DNA from: Nocardioides phosphati
GTDB lineage: Bacteria; Actinomycetota; Actinomycetes; Propionibacteriales; Nocardioidaceae
Assembly: GCF_014646375.1 (NCBI RefSeq)
Contig: NZ_BMNI01000015.1
Location: 1-44,037 of the forward strand
Direction of reading: 5' to 3'
Length of the DNA stretch: 44,037 nucleotides
Shown here: piece after piece, positions 1-7,596 of the stretch
Position numbering within the stretch: the first letter of the stretch is position 1
Layout: the number at the start of each line of letters is the position of its first letter
Made by a program: the position numbers and the translations under genes
Notes under the pieces: model-generated
What the model was told of the DNA's origin: nothing
The model's input: only the letters and a program-made list of their open reading frames with translations
Database searches by the model: none

Positions 1-82
1 GAGCCAATGACCTGCCCGCCCTGATCGCCTGACCAACCCAAACGAAGGAACGCAGCGCTACACCACTACCCGGGACTTGACC
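1..82 (+). mobile_element. Right end of an IS256-type insertion sequence (partial)
   Basis: A reading frame running in from the left edge ends at a TGA at 30-32, possibly the last residues of a transposase. About 25 bases later, 56-82 carries an IS256-type terminal repeat containing CTACACCACTA and GGGACTTGACC. Its reverse complement matches 43956-43982 at 22 of 27 positions by eye. The terminal repeat and its distance from the stop codon fit the transposase-side end of an IS256-family element. Only the tail of the protein is visible, so the family rests on the repeat. Confidence 0.5.
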
Positions 83-329
83 TACCTAAGAGCCGAATTC
101 GGCAACGTGCGGGCTCACGCCGACGTCCGCCGGCACGGTAGGGCACCGGCAACGTGAGGTTGTGACCACCAGAAGGATCGGCTGTCTCCGTCCAACCCCG
201 CCTAAGGGGCGCCTGCGCAGCAGGGCGGCCCCTACTCGTTATCTCTGGGCTGATGCTCGTCGGCGCGATTTCGTCGGGTCGTCCCCGTTCTATCGCGCGT
301 TCCCGCCCGCTTCGGGACGGCGCCACCGG
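83..329. other. IS-adjacent stretch without a recognisable gene
   Basis: Between the IS-like end and the stop codon of the first gene I see no convincing protein, RNA or strong terminator. Short open frames exist on both strands, but they have the low-complexity Arg/Pro/Ala look of high-GC shadow frames. Confidence 0.4.
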
Positions 330-1403
330 TCAGCGGCTACGGACGTACTCGATGTAGGCGGTGCCGTCGATAGGTTGTCCGTCGTGGTGGCCGGTATAGG
401 TGTAGCCGCCGATCCAGCCGGTGCCGACGCCGTAGACGACATCGGTATCGGTGCGGCCGATGATCTCGGTGTGAACAGCGCCGAGCTCGTTGCGGATGCG
501 CCAGCGGAAGTGGAGGGGTAGACGCGTGGTCGATCCGTCGGGAGCGGTCTGCACCTCCGGGCGATAGTCGAGTACCTCGAAGGTGACCTCGCCGTTGACC
601 CAGCGCCGCGACTTGCCGTCAAGCTCCTTGAGCCACGCGCCTGTCATGACCGGCTGGCCGAAGGCTTCGGTGCTGGCCAGCATGAGCGTGGTGTCAGGGT
701 CAAGCTGGACGACGTGGTAGGTGAAGAAGTTCCAGGGGAACTTGAGCGCCCGTGGGATGTTGCGGTTGCGTAGTGCGGTCAGCGACAGCATGCGGGCGTG
801 CTCGAGTGAGAGAACGCCAGCGATCGTCTGGGATTCACCCCCGTAGGTCAACGTGCCTTCGTAGCGCGCGGGGTACCCGACGTGGTCGTACAGCGGGCTG
901 TGAGCGAACCAGGTGACCTGGCCGGTGCACCGCACGTCGAGGTCGAGTCGCAGCCCGGGTCGGTCGACGATGATCCGGTAGTTGGGGAAGGTTCCGTCGA
1001 TGATCAGGTCATGTCCGAACTGGATGTGTGACCCGTCCTCGCGCAGGTCGCAGTCGGCGAGGGTGTTGTAGCGCTCGAACCAGCCGGGGCCGGTTGCTGC
1101 GGTGCCGATGGAGAGGGTGGCCGTCGTGCGCGGGGTACCTGCGATGACGTCGTCGTTGTCGAAGACCTCGACACCGGTACGCCCGACCATGGCCATGCAG
1201 GTCAGGTGCCGGTGCGGCTCGGGCAGGTCGGCGATCACCACGTTGAAGTGAGAGAACGTCCAGCGCCGTCCGGACGCGTACGGCGCCAGGAGAGGGCCGG
1301 ACGGCAGTGCACGCTCCTTGGTGTCATGGGCCCCGAGCAGGCGTCCCGCCGCCTTGGCCGCTACCTTCGCCGCCGCCGCGCTTGCGCTTCGCGAATTCAT
1401 CAT
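330..1403 (-). CDS. Lipocalin/CrtC-like beta-rich protein of unknown function
   Basis: A 357-residue protein dominated by beta-strand-type sequence with many aromatic residues. Examples are the GRRWTFSHFNVVIADLP segment near the N terminus, a central FPNYRIIVDRPG and a C-terminal GTGWIGGYTYTG. This resembles large two-lobed lipocalin-like proteins (CrtC/AttH or DUF6670-type) seen in lipid and terpenoid loci, but I cannot fix the family. No signal peptide is evident; the N terminus is Ala/Lys-rich. I chose the ATG at 1403 because AAGGGG lies nine bases upstream, although the frame stays open to 1469. It is divergent from an HxlR regulator, with a perfect inverted repeat between them (1465-1487), so it is probably that regulator's target. 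It may bind or hydrate a hydrophobic ligand; this is inference. Confidence 0.7.
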   Translation of the reverse strand: MMNSRSASAAAAKVAAKAAGRLLGAHDTKERALPSGPLLAPYASGRRWTFSHFNVVIADLPEPHRHLTCMAMVGRTGVEVFDNDDVIAGTPRTTATLSIGTAATGPGWFERYNTLADCDLREDGSHIQFGHDLIIDGTFPNYRIIVDRPGLRLDLDVRCTGQVTWFAHSPLYDHVGYPARYEGTLTYGGESQTIAGVLSLEHARMLSLTALRNRNIPRALKFPWNFFTYHVVQLDPDTTLMLASTEAFGQPVMTGAWLKELDGKSRRWVNGEVTFEVLDYRPEVQTAPDGSTTRLPLHFRWRIRNELGAVHTEIIGRTDTDVVYGVGTGWIGGYTYTGHHDGQPIDGTAYIEYVRSR

Positions 1404-1464
1404 CGTCTCGGTCCCCTTGCGTGATCGACCTTGGCACCGCGGGTGGCACCATTCCAAACCCACA

Positions 1465-1487
1465 GCCACTTCGCTTTTCGAAGTGGC
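1465..1487. promoter_or_regulatory. Putative HxlR operator: 9-bp perfect inverted repeat
   Basis: GCCACTTCG, five bases CTTTT, then CGAAGTGGC is a perfect 9-bp inverted repeat. It lies 28 bases before the HxlR start and about 60 bases before the divergent gene. HxlR-family dimers bind such short palindromes, usually next to their own gene, so it probably controls both genes. It differs from the TGACAGT-type palindrome found elsewhere in the window. Confidence 0.5.
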
Positions 1488-1514
1488 CGGTCGGACTGTT
1501 GTAGCCTCGGGTGC

Positions 1515-1922
1515 GTGGCCCTGTCAAACGCACCTCAGCCCGGTCAGCCGGTGCGCGGGTCCGAGTCGGGTCGGCCGATCATGGCTGCGTTCGATCTGCT
1601 CGGCCGACGCTGGATGCTGCGCATCATTGGCGAGCTTGGCGAGGGCCCCCTCGGCTTCAACGAGGCACAGCGGCGGCTTGACGGGGTCTCGAGCAGCGTC
1701 CTCGCCACCCGCCTTCGGGAGCTTGCGGCGGTCGGCCTCGCTGAGACCGACGCGACGGGCGCCTACCGCCTCACCCACGTCGGCACGTCGCTGCTTGTCG
1801 CCCTCGCGCCCCTGTGGGCGTGGTCCGACGAATGGGCGACCGCGACGGGAGCCGAGCCAAATCCAGCACCGTCCACCGCGCTGACCGAAGCGATCACCCG
1901 GCCGACTGCGTCGCTCCCCTGA
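1515..1922 (+). CDS. HxlR-family winged-helix transcriptional regulator
   Basis: About 135 residues from the GTG at 1515. The core matches HxlR/YybR proteins: an F-D-L-L-G-R-R-W-M-L-R-I-I-G-E-L segment, then G-F-N-E-A-Q-R-R-L-D-G-V-S-S-S-V-L-A-T-R-L-R-E-L (recognition helix) and the wing G-L-A-E-T-D-A-T-G-A-Y-R-L-T. The usual HxlR CxxxxxL N-terminal segment is weak or absent: the region before the core is Pro/Gly-rich and has no obvious sensory Cys. An in-frame ATG lies further upstream at 1431, but the start near 1515 gives a family-typical length. It is divergent from the lipocalin-like gene and probably autoregulated through 1465-1487. Confidence 0.8.
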   Translation: MALSNAPQPGQPVRGSESGRPIMAAFDLLGRRWMLRIIGELGEGPLGFNEAQRRLDGVSSSVLATRLRELAAVGLAETDATGAYRLTHVGTSLLVALAPLWAWSDEWATATGAEPNPAPSTALTEAITRPTASLP

Positions 1923-2202
1923 TAGGGCCCGCAAGGGTTCAGCTCGGTCATGTCGATGGACGCGCTGCCCCAGCCGACCCCCGCTACGAGTCCACTTAGG
2001 CCGCGGCTGAACGTGTGCTTCCCGGCGAGGCGGTGCTGTTTCTGCGGGAGACGTGCGCCGCCTCACGGCGCTTCCGACCCCGCCGTGGCGAACGCATTTT
2101 CGCTTAACCGCATCCATCTCAACGGCTTGCCGTCGGCACCACAGGGCAACTGCACCCCCTCGCCTCGCCGAGCGTCCTGATCAACGCGACGATCCGGTAG
2201 CA
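1923..2202. other. Intergenic stretch before the fbiA promoter
   Basis: I recognise no gene here. A short plus-strand frame at roughly 1999-2106 reads protein-like (V-L-P-G-E-A-V-L-F-L-R-E-T) before a stop, and could be a gene remnant, but I cannot assign it. The only clear signal of the whole interval lies at its end, in the palindrome at 2203-2219. Confidence 0.35.
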
Positions 2203-2219
2203 TGACAGTGCAACTGTCA
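2203..2219. promoter_or_regulatory. TGACAGT-N3-ACTGTCA operator upstream of fbiA
   Basis: TGACAGT GCA ACTGTCA is a perfect 7-bp inverted repeat with a 3-base centre, 47 bases before the fbiA start codon. It is the best-conserved member of the palindrome family found upstream of the mce, acyl-CoA dehydrogenase, thiolase, racemase and LLM oxidoreductase operons. This ties the first F420 operon to the catabolic genes. Confidence 0.7.
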
Positions 2220-2266
2220 ATGATCCGGAAACCGCGGACCCACGATCTATCTGAGGTGTTGTGCAC

Positions 2267-3277
2267 ATGAACATCACGGTGCTCTCGGGCGGCATGGGAG
2301 GCGCGAAGTTCCTACAGGGCCTCCTCCACGGCCTGTCCTCCGGTGCGCTCGCGCCCGCAACCGGACCGGAGACGAGGGTCACCGTGGTGGCCAACACCGC
2401 TGATGACATCTGGGTACACGGCCTCAAGGTCTGCCCGGACCTCGACACCGTCATGTACACCCTCGGCGACGGCATCGACCCTGGCCGCGGGTGGGGACGC
2501 CGCGACGAGACCTGGAGCGCCAAGGCCGAGCTCGCGGCGTACGGCGTGGAGCCGACCTGGTTCGGTCTCGGCGACCGCGACATCGCCACACACCTGGTCC
2601 GCACCCAGCTCATCGAGGCGGGCTACCCCCTCTCGGCCATCACCCGCCGGCTGTGCGACCGATGGCTGACCCCAGGCTACGGCGACCGGCTGCGCCTACT
2701 GCCGATGACCGACGACCGGGTCGAGACCCACGTGGCCATCGCCGACGACAGTGCCCCGTCCGGCAAGCGGGTCATCCACTTCCAGGAGTACTGGGTCAGG
2801 CTCCGCGCCGAGGTTCCGGCCGACGCGCTCGCCTTCGTCGGCCTCGACACCAGCACCCCGGCTCCCGGCGTCGTCGAGGCGGTCCGCGACGCCGACCTGG
2901 TGATCCTGCCACCGTCCAACCCGGTCGTCTCCGTCGGCACGATCCTCGGCGTACCCGGCATCCGCGACGCGCTTCAGGCACGCACCGGCCCGGTCGTCGG
3001 TGTCTCCCCGATCGTCGGCGACCACCACATCCGCGGCATGGCAGAGCAGATGCTGACCAGCATCGGCGTCGAGGTCTCGGCAGCCGGCGTGGCCGGTCAC
3101 TTCGGCGCTCGCAGCACCGGCGGCATCCTCGACGGTTGGCTGGTCGACACCTGCGACAGCGTGCTCGTCGAGCGGGTCGAGGCACTGGGCATCAGGTGCG
3201 CGGCCGTGCCCCTGATGATGACCGACAACGATGCCACGGCAGCCATGGCTCGTGCGGCGCTCGAGCTGGTGGGATGA
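2267..3277 (+). CDS. fbiA: 2-phospho-L-lactate transferase FbiA (CofD), F420 assembly
   Basis: 336 residues, full length for FbiA/CofD. It transfers the (enolpyruvyl or lactyl) phosphate moiety of the guanosine-diphosphate-activated precursor made by FbiD onto FO, giving (dehydro-)F420-0. Visible family signatures are the N-terminal SGGMGGAKF loop (about residues 7-15), N-T-A-D-D near residue 46 for the metal/FO site, a central P-P-S-N-P-V-V-S-V-G-T-I-L segment, and S-P-I-V-G. I prefer the ATG at 2267, with GAGG ten bases upstream, over the in-frame GTG at 2261, whose spacing would be only four bases. fbiB follows after four bases. A perfect TGACAGT palindrome sits just upstream. Function is cytoplasmic. 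Confidence 0.93.
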   Translation: MNITVLSGGMGGAKFLQGLLHGLSSGALAPATGPETRVTVVANTADDIWVHGLKVCPDLDTVMYTLGDGIDPGRGWGRRDETWSAKAELAAYGVEPTWFGLGDRDIATHLVRTQLIEAGYPLSAITRRLCDRWLTPGYGDRLRLLPMTDDRVETHVAIADDSAPSGKRVIHFQEYWVRLRAEVPADALAFVGLDTSTPAPGVVEAVRDADLVILPPSNPVVSVGTILGVPGIRDALQARTGPVVGVSPIVGDHHIRGMAEQMLTSIGVEVSAAGVAGHFGARSTGGILDGWLVDTCDSVLVERVEALGIRCAAVPLMMTDNDATAAMARAALELVG

Positions 3278-3281
3278 CGGC

Positions 3282-4220
3282 ATGAGCGAACTGCGGGTCG
3301 TCGCCCCTGACGGCGTGCCCGAGGTGCGCCCGGGCGACGACCTGGTCGCCCTCTTGCTCCCCCTCGTCGAGCTGACCGACGGCGACATCGTGGTCGTGAC
3401 CAGCAAGGTGGTCAGCAAGGCCGAGGGCCGCCTGCGTACGTCGACGACGGCGGCCGAGCTGCCCGGCGAGACGCTGCGGGTGGTCGCCCGCCGCGGTGAG
3501 ACGACGATCGTGCGCAATCACCTCGGACTGACGATGGCGGCGGCCGGCATCGACAACAGCAACGTCGCCGCCGGCAGCGTGGTCCTACTCCCCGAGGACC
3601 CCGACGCCTCGGCGCGCGCGATCCGCGTTGCGATCCAGGAGCGCACCGGCAACAACGTGGGCGTGATCATCACGGATACAGCTGGCCGGGCCTGGCGCGA
3701 GGGCCAGACCGACATCGCGATCGGCGCGGCCGGCGTACGCGTGCTGGAGCAGTTCGCAGGGCGGACCGACTCGTACGGCAACGAGCTCGCCGTCACTGCC
3801 CCCGCCGTCGCCGACGAGCTCGCCAGTACTGCCGAGCTCGCCCAGGGCAAGCTCGGTGGGCGGCCGTTCGCCGTGGTCCGTGGGCGTGCCGACCTCGTCC
3901 TGCCGCCGCGCGACGACGGCCCAGGGGCGGCCTCCGTGATCCGGCGCGAGGGCGGCGACCTCTTCGGCTACGGCGCCCGCGAGGCAGTCGTACGGGCGCT
4001 CGCCGGCCGTGCCGGCGACCAAAGAACGTTCGGCTCGTCGGCGTCATCCGGCGAAGTCCGGGCCGCCTTCCACGTCGTCGCCCCCGACGCCTCCGTCAAG
4101 GCCGAGGGCAACGGACTCCACGTCAGCGGAATTGCCCCCGAGGTCGCTGCGGCCCTCGCCTTCGCGCACGGCTGGCAACGCGTGGACGACGGGATGCTGC
4201 GGCCCCTCGACAGCCGGTAG
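3282..4220 (+). CDS. fbiB: Coenzyme F420-0:L-glutamate ligase FbiB, lacking the FMN reductase domain
   Basis: 312 residues. The N-terminal ~245 residues match CofE/FbiB, which adds glutamates to F420-0: G-D-I-V-V-V-T-S-K-V-V-S-K-A-E-G-R near residue 34, D-N-S-N-V-A, and the hallmark I-I-T-D-T-A-G-R-A-W-R-E-G-Q. The mycobacterial enzyme is about 448 residues, with a C-terminal nitroreductase-like domain that reduces dehydro-F420-0. Here only about 65 residues follow the ligase core and they show no flavin-binding motif. A separate reductase would therefore be needed if the precursor is the phosphoenolpyruvate-derived form. Start at 3282, four bases after fbiA stops, so translation is probably coupled. 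Confidence 0.9.
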   Translation: MSELRVVAPDGVPEVRPGDDLVALLLPLVELTDGDIVVVTSKVVSKAEGRLRTSTTAAELPGETLRVVARRGETTIVRNHLGLTMAAAGIDNSNVAAGSVVLLPEDPDASARAIRVAIQERTGNNVGVIITDTAGRAWREGQTDIAIGAAGVRVLEQFAGRTDSYGNELAVTAPAVADELASTAELAQGKLGGRPFAVVRGRADLVLPPRDDGPGAASVIRREGGDLFGYGAREAVVRALAGRAGDQRTFGSSASSGEVRAAFHVVAPDASVKAEGNGLHVSGIAPEVAAALAFAHGWQRVDDGMLRPLDSR

Positions 4221-4222
4221 CC

Positions 4223-4242
4223 GCGCCCGGGGCATCGGGCGC
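4223..4242. terminator. Possible bidirectional hairpin between convergent genes
   Basis: GCGCCCG, a six-base loop, then CGGGCGC forms a 7-bp GC stem between the fbiB stop and the convergent SRPBCC gene. There is no T-tract, so it is only a candidate terminator. Confidence 0.35.
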
Positions 4243-4265
4243 CCAGCTGCGTCCTGCCGCGCCGC

Positions 4266-4718
4266 CTACTGCCGCGCGCCTCTGCCCTCGACGTTGCGGG
4301 CGAGCGCCGCGCTCGTGTGCCGGATCGCGACGGCGATCGCCGGCTTCACCGCGGCGGCGATCGCTCGACCTGCTGGTCCGCCGGGCAGGGTGTAGCTGAT
4401 CCGGACGTCGACGCGCGTGCGGCCGTCTCCCAGATCGGCGAAGCTCCACCACTGGGTGTTGCGGACGCCGCTGACCGAGGTCAGCTCGAGGAGCCGGTCC
4501 TGCTCCCAGCCCGTACAGCTGATCCGCGATGTGAGGGAGACACCGAGCTTCATCACCCCGTCGTACGTCGCCCCCACGCCGTGGGTCTGCTCGGTCACCG
4601 GCTCGATCCGGTGCAGGCCGTACATCCAGTCTTTGGTGGTGGCGTAGTCGTCCACATAGGCGAAGACCACGGACGCGGGCGCGGCGATCTCGAGGCTCTG
4701 CTCGACGATGCTGCTCAT
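4266..4718 (-). CDS. SRPBCC (START/polyketide-cyclase-like) ligand-binding protein
   Basis: 150 residues with the SRPBCC fold pattern. It begins with I-E-A-P-A-S-V-V-F-A-Y-V-D-D-Y-like sequence, has a W-M-Y-G-L-H segment after the first helix, alternating strands in the middle and a long Ala-rich C-terminal helix. Such proteins bind hydrophobic ligands or act as cyclases or coenzyme Q10-like carriers. Catalysis cannot be read from the sequence. It is the last gene of the ten-gene minus-strand operon and overlaps the upstream hydrolase by four bases (ATGA). The setting suggests binding of a lipid or terpenoid intermediate. Confidence 0.75.
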   Translation of the reverse strand: MSSIVEQSLEIAAPASVVFAYVDDYATTKDWMYGLHRIEPVTEQTHGVGATYDGVMKLGVSLTSRISCTGWEQDRLLELTSVSGVRNTQWWSFADLGDGRTRVDVRISYTLPGGPAGRAIAAAVKPAIAVAIRHTSAALARNVEGRGARQ

Positions 4719-5656
4719 GCCGCATCCGTTGCACCGAGGGCCGCCACAGCAGCCACGACGGCATCACGGTAGAGCTCAGGGTGGGACAGCGGGGCCTCGT
4801 GGTCGGCATCGATCGAGACGACATCGGCACCCAGCTCGCGCGCCATCCGCCACTGGAGCGCAGCAGGGATGAGCGCGTCACGTTCGTGGACGACGACTTG
4901 CGTGGGGGTTCGCGCGATCAGCGCGCACTGTGGCCGGAGGTCGTGGCCGAGCGCCGCCCGCACGGCCGGCGCGAGGAAGCGCGGGTCGTTCGCCTCGAGC
5001 TGCCGGCGGATCCACGGCCACGCCCGCGCGAACTCGGCAGACGGGGCGCGCCGGTTCAGGCCGAAGTAGCGGGGTGCGATCATGTGCCCGGCCCCTACCC
5101 GGGCGAGAGCGGACAGCAGCCAGGTCATGATCCAGAGGGCTGCCCGCAGGACACGGCCGGGAGCCATCGCGAGGCAGCCCGCGGTCAGCACGAGGCCCGC
5201 GACCCGATCCGGACGACGCGCTGCCACCTGCAACGCGGTGAGCGAGCCGAGGGAGAACCCCACGAGCACGGCCCTGCTGATGCCGAGCTCGTCGAGCACG
5301 GCCACCACGTCGTCGGCGAGGTCCTCCATGGCGTAGGGACCGGCACCGGGCAGGCCCTCGCCGTGGCCCCGGTGGTCCATGAGAACGACCATCCGGCTGC
5401 CGGCCAGCGCGGGGACCACCTGGTGGAAGTTCAGCGCGGCGTTCCAGGTGACGCCGTGCAGGAGGACGACGGGTGGCAGCTCCGCAGGGCCCGGGACGAT
5501 GCGGACACCCATCGTGCCGCTCCGGGTGCGGAGCTGCTGGAGAGGCGGGAGATCCGGCTCCCAAGCCGACGATCCGCGACGCCCCAACGGCGCGAGAGCC
5601 CACGCGATGCGTCGCACACGCGCGCGGGCGAGGGAGGGAGCGGGGCGTATGGTCAT
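4715..5656 (-). CDS. Alpha/beta-fold hydrolase
   Basis: 313 residues of the alpha/beta hydrolase superfamily. L-L-H-G-V-T-W (about 65-71) gives the oxyanion region and D-H-R-G-H-G follows. The nucleophile elbow is G-F-S-L-G-S with Ser135. D260 in H-E-R-D-A-L-I-P is the likely acid, and the His is H286 or H292 near the end. A hydrophobic cap segment lies at about 165-200. I set the start at 5656, where ATG overlaps the stop of the DUF445 gene by one base (TGATG); the open frame continues further upstream but only as a shadow of the neighbouring gene. Probable esterase, lactonase or C-C hydrolase in the catabolic operon. Substrate unknown. Confidence 0.85.
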   Translation of the reverse strand: MTIRPAPSLARARVRRIAWALAPLGRRGSSAWEPDLPPLQQLRTRSGTMGVRIVPGPAELPPVVLLHGVTWNAALNFHQVVPALAGSRMVVLMDHRGHGEGLPGAGPYAMEDLADDVVAVLDELGISRAVLVGFSLGSLTALQVAARRPDRVAGLVLTAGCLAMAPGRVLRAALWIMTWLLSALARVGAGHMIAPRYFGLNRRAPSAEFARAWPWIRRQLEANDPRFLAPAVRAALGHDLRPQCALIARTPTQVVVHERDALIPAALQWRMARELGADVVSIDADHEAPLSHPELYRDAVVAAVAALGATDAA

Positions 5657-6888
5657 CAGAGTCCTCCGAGGGTGGTGAGCAGCAATACCTGGAGCTCGCC
5701 GACGACGAACCCGAGGCCGCCCCCGACGGCGACGACCAGCCACTCGTCGTCCTTGAAGACCGGGCGGAGCATCTCCTCGAGCTCCTCGTTCGTGAGAGCG
5801 CTCAGCGTCGCCCGCAGCGTGTTCTCCACGTCCATCGCCTCGGCGGCGTACGGCTCGAGGCGCTCGGCGGCCGCTGGCATCGCGGCCTGCGCGCGGGCAA
5901 CGACCGTGCTCCGCATGGCCTGGTAGCGGGCCGACCCGATGGCGGCGGGGACGAGCGGCTCGACGAGCCCGAGCTCGGCATCGAGGGCAGCATGCACCTC
6001 GTCGTGAACCATCACGAAGAGGCGGTCGGCCAGCGGACCCTCGAGCATTGCGTCCAGCAGCACCTTCGGCGTGAAGATCCGCTCGGCTGCCAGCACGCCG
6101 TACTCGCGTACGAAGTGGTCCCGGTAGGCGAAGGCCATGCCGTACCACGGGAAGATGCCGAGATAGCGCTTCCGCTCCTTGGGGTGGAAGAGCATCTGCA
6201 GCGCCAGCCAATCGGAGACGAGCCCGATGACGAGGCCGAAGACCGGGATCACGGTGTGGCTCTCGGTGAAGGCGAAGACGACCATCTGGACGGAGCCGAC
6301 GAACGCCCCGAAGAGCAGGCCGAAGCGGCGCATGAACCCCATGATCGGCGCCATCGGTCCTCGCACTAGGTCGTTGAGCAGCACCTTGTCGCGGATCAGC
6401 TCGGCGGTGACGATGTAGCTGAGCTGGAACGCCTCGTCGATGTTCTCCTTGGCTGTCGTCAGCAGGTTCTCCACCAGCTGGGGCGCGCGGGCTCGCGCCC
6501 GGGCGACGATCGCGCCGCGCACGGCTGCCGGCAGCCGGTCCCAGCGCTCGCCGGTCAGCTCGCGCGCGAGGTCCTCGACCGTCGCGACCACGACGTCATC
6601 GAGCTCCGCGGCGACCCGCCGCGGGTCGAGGCGATCGACGAGCTCCCGTGGCTCGATGACGTTGTCGAGGATGATCTCGGCGGCCTGGCTGGCGAACTTC
6701 GCCGCCCGGCGCGGCAACTGGCCCTGCCAGCCGATCGGGCCGATGCCCCGGAACTCGATGGGGCGGAACACCATCTCGATCGCCAGGACCTTGGTGATCC
6801 AGCCAATGAACCCGGCGACCACCGGCATGGACAGCAGGATCAACCAGTGGTCGAGGAAGAACGACCACGCCTCGGCCGGCGTGTTCAC
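5656..6888 (-). CDS. DUF445 (YheB-like) membrane protein
   Basis: 410 residues. Two copies of the DUF445 signature are visible: G-W-I-T-K-V-L-A-I-E-M-V-F-R-P near residue 29, followed by G-W-Q-G-Q-L-P-R-R-A, and G-L-V-S-D-W-L-A-L-Q-M-L-F-H-P near 225, followed by F-P-W-Y-G-M. Hydrophobic segments at about 13-33, 195-230 and 385-408 indicate membrane anchoring, with a helical region between them. The function of DUF445 is unknown; some members are linked to envelope stability. It overlaps the upstream gene by four bases, so it is co-translated with a gene next to fbiC. Confidence 0.8.
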   Translation of the reverse strand: MNTPAEAWSFFLDHWLILLSMPVVAGFIGWITKVLAIEMVFRPIEFRGIGPIGWQGQLPRRAAKFASQAAEIILDNVIEPRELVDRLDPRRVAAELDDVVVATVEDLARELTGERWDRLPAAVRGAIVARARARAPQLVENLLTTAKENIDEAFQLSYIVTAELIRDKVLLNDLVRGPMAPIMGFMRRFGLLFGAFVGSVQMVVFAFTESHTVIPVFGLVIGLVSDWLALQMLFHPKERKRYLGIFPWYGMAFAYRDHFVREYGVLAAERIFTPKVLLDAMLEGPLADRLFVMVHDEVHAALDAELGLVEPLVPAAIGSARYQAMRSTVVARAQAAMPAAAERLEPYAAEAMDVENTLRATLSALTNEELEEMLRPVFKDDEWLVVAVGGGLGFVVGELQVLLLTTLGGL

Positions 6889-7595
6889 GATCCCTCCGGG
6901 CGGGCGACGTCCCAGAGTTCGCGACCGACCGGGCTGAGCCGGATCGTGCCGCGCACGACCTTCGCCGGCACCTTGCCGAGCTGGCCCTCGCGCAGCGCGT
7001 CCCGGACCGCCCGTTCAGCCAGCACCAGCTCGTAGCCAGCGGCCTGCTCGGGGTCTTCCGGGCCGAGCTCGGCGAGGCCGACGTGCAACAGGTGCGCGAG
7101 GTACGCCGGAGTCCGGCTGGGCACCGTGACCGCGGCGGTCCGCCCGATCAGCGAGGCGTAGCGCAGGACGGGGTCGCCGTTGCCGCGGCGGTAGACGCTG
7201 ACGGTGGGCGACGGCCGTCCCGCGGCGAGCGAGGCGAAGATGCGCGCCTCGTCCGGCACCAGTTGCCGCAGCAGCTTGCGGTGGTAGTCCTCGTCACCGG
7301 TCTCGGTGCTGCCGCGCATGGCCCGTGCCAGCAGGTCGTCGAGGAGCGCTGCCGGCGTCTCCGGCGTGCCCGCGGCACGGGGCCGGGCTGGCGTGACCGC
7401 ACGCGTTGCCGGAGCAGGGAGCGCCGGCACGTCAAGGCGGGTCGACGCCGCTGAGAGGAGGCGGTCGGCGAGCGCGCGCAGTGCCGCCTGTTCTGCGGCG
7501 GCGGCGATGCGGCCCACCTGCTCGATCAGCTGGGCCGGGAAGGCACCACCGGGCATGGCCCGGACGGCTCCGGCGACCTGGTCGAAGATGCCCAC
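6885..7595 (-). CDS. Abi-alpha/DUF4393-like protein
   Basis: 236 residues from a GTG start at 7595, one base after the fbiC stop codon. The N-terminal third is Ala-rich helix (about 1-60), then a Pro/Ala/Arg linker, then a conserved core with L-L-R-Q-L-V-P-D-E-A-R-I-F-A-S-L-A and a C-terminal part ending in a winged-helix-like G-T-I-R-L-S-P-V-G-R-E-L-W. The P-D-E-A-R-I core is typical of DUF4393, named Abi-alpha after a phage-abortive-infection protein. In actinomycetes such genes usually sit in housekeeping or lipid loci, so the name should not be taken as evidence of phage defence. Actual role unknown. Confidence 0.6.
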   Translation of the reverse strand: MGIFDQVAGAVRAMPGGAFPAQLIEQVGRIAAAAEQAALRALADRLLSAASTRLDVPALPAPATRAVTPARPRAAGTPETPAALLDDLLARAMRGSTETGDEDYHRKLLRQLVPDEARIFASLAAGRPSPTVSVYRRGNGDPVLRYASLIGRTAAVTVPSRTPAYLAHLLHVGLAELGPEDPEQAAGYELVLAERAVRDALREGQLGKVPAKVVRGTIRLSPVGRELWDVARPEGS

Positions 7596-7596
7596 G

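Noticed and set aside
4719..6211. Long N-terminal extension of the alpha/beta hydrolase frame up to 6211
   Set aside because: The part before 5656 is an out-of-frame reading of the DUF445 gene; the ATG at 5656 overlaps the DUF445 stop in the usual coupled manner.
6885..7595. Phage-defence system suggested by the Abi-alpha name
   Set aside because: There is no partner toxin, nuclease or other defence gene; the gene is embedded in a metabolic operon, so the family name is not evidence of defence.
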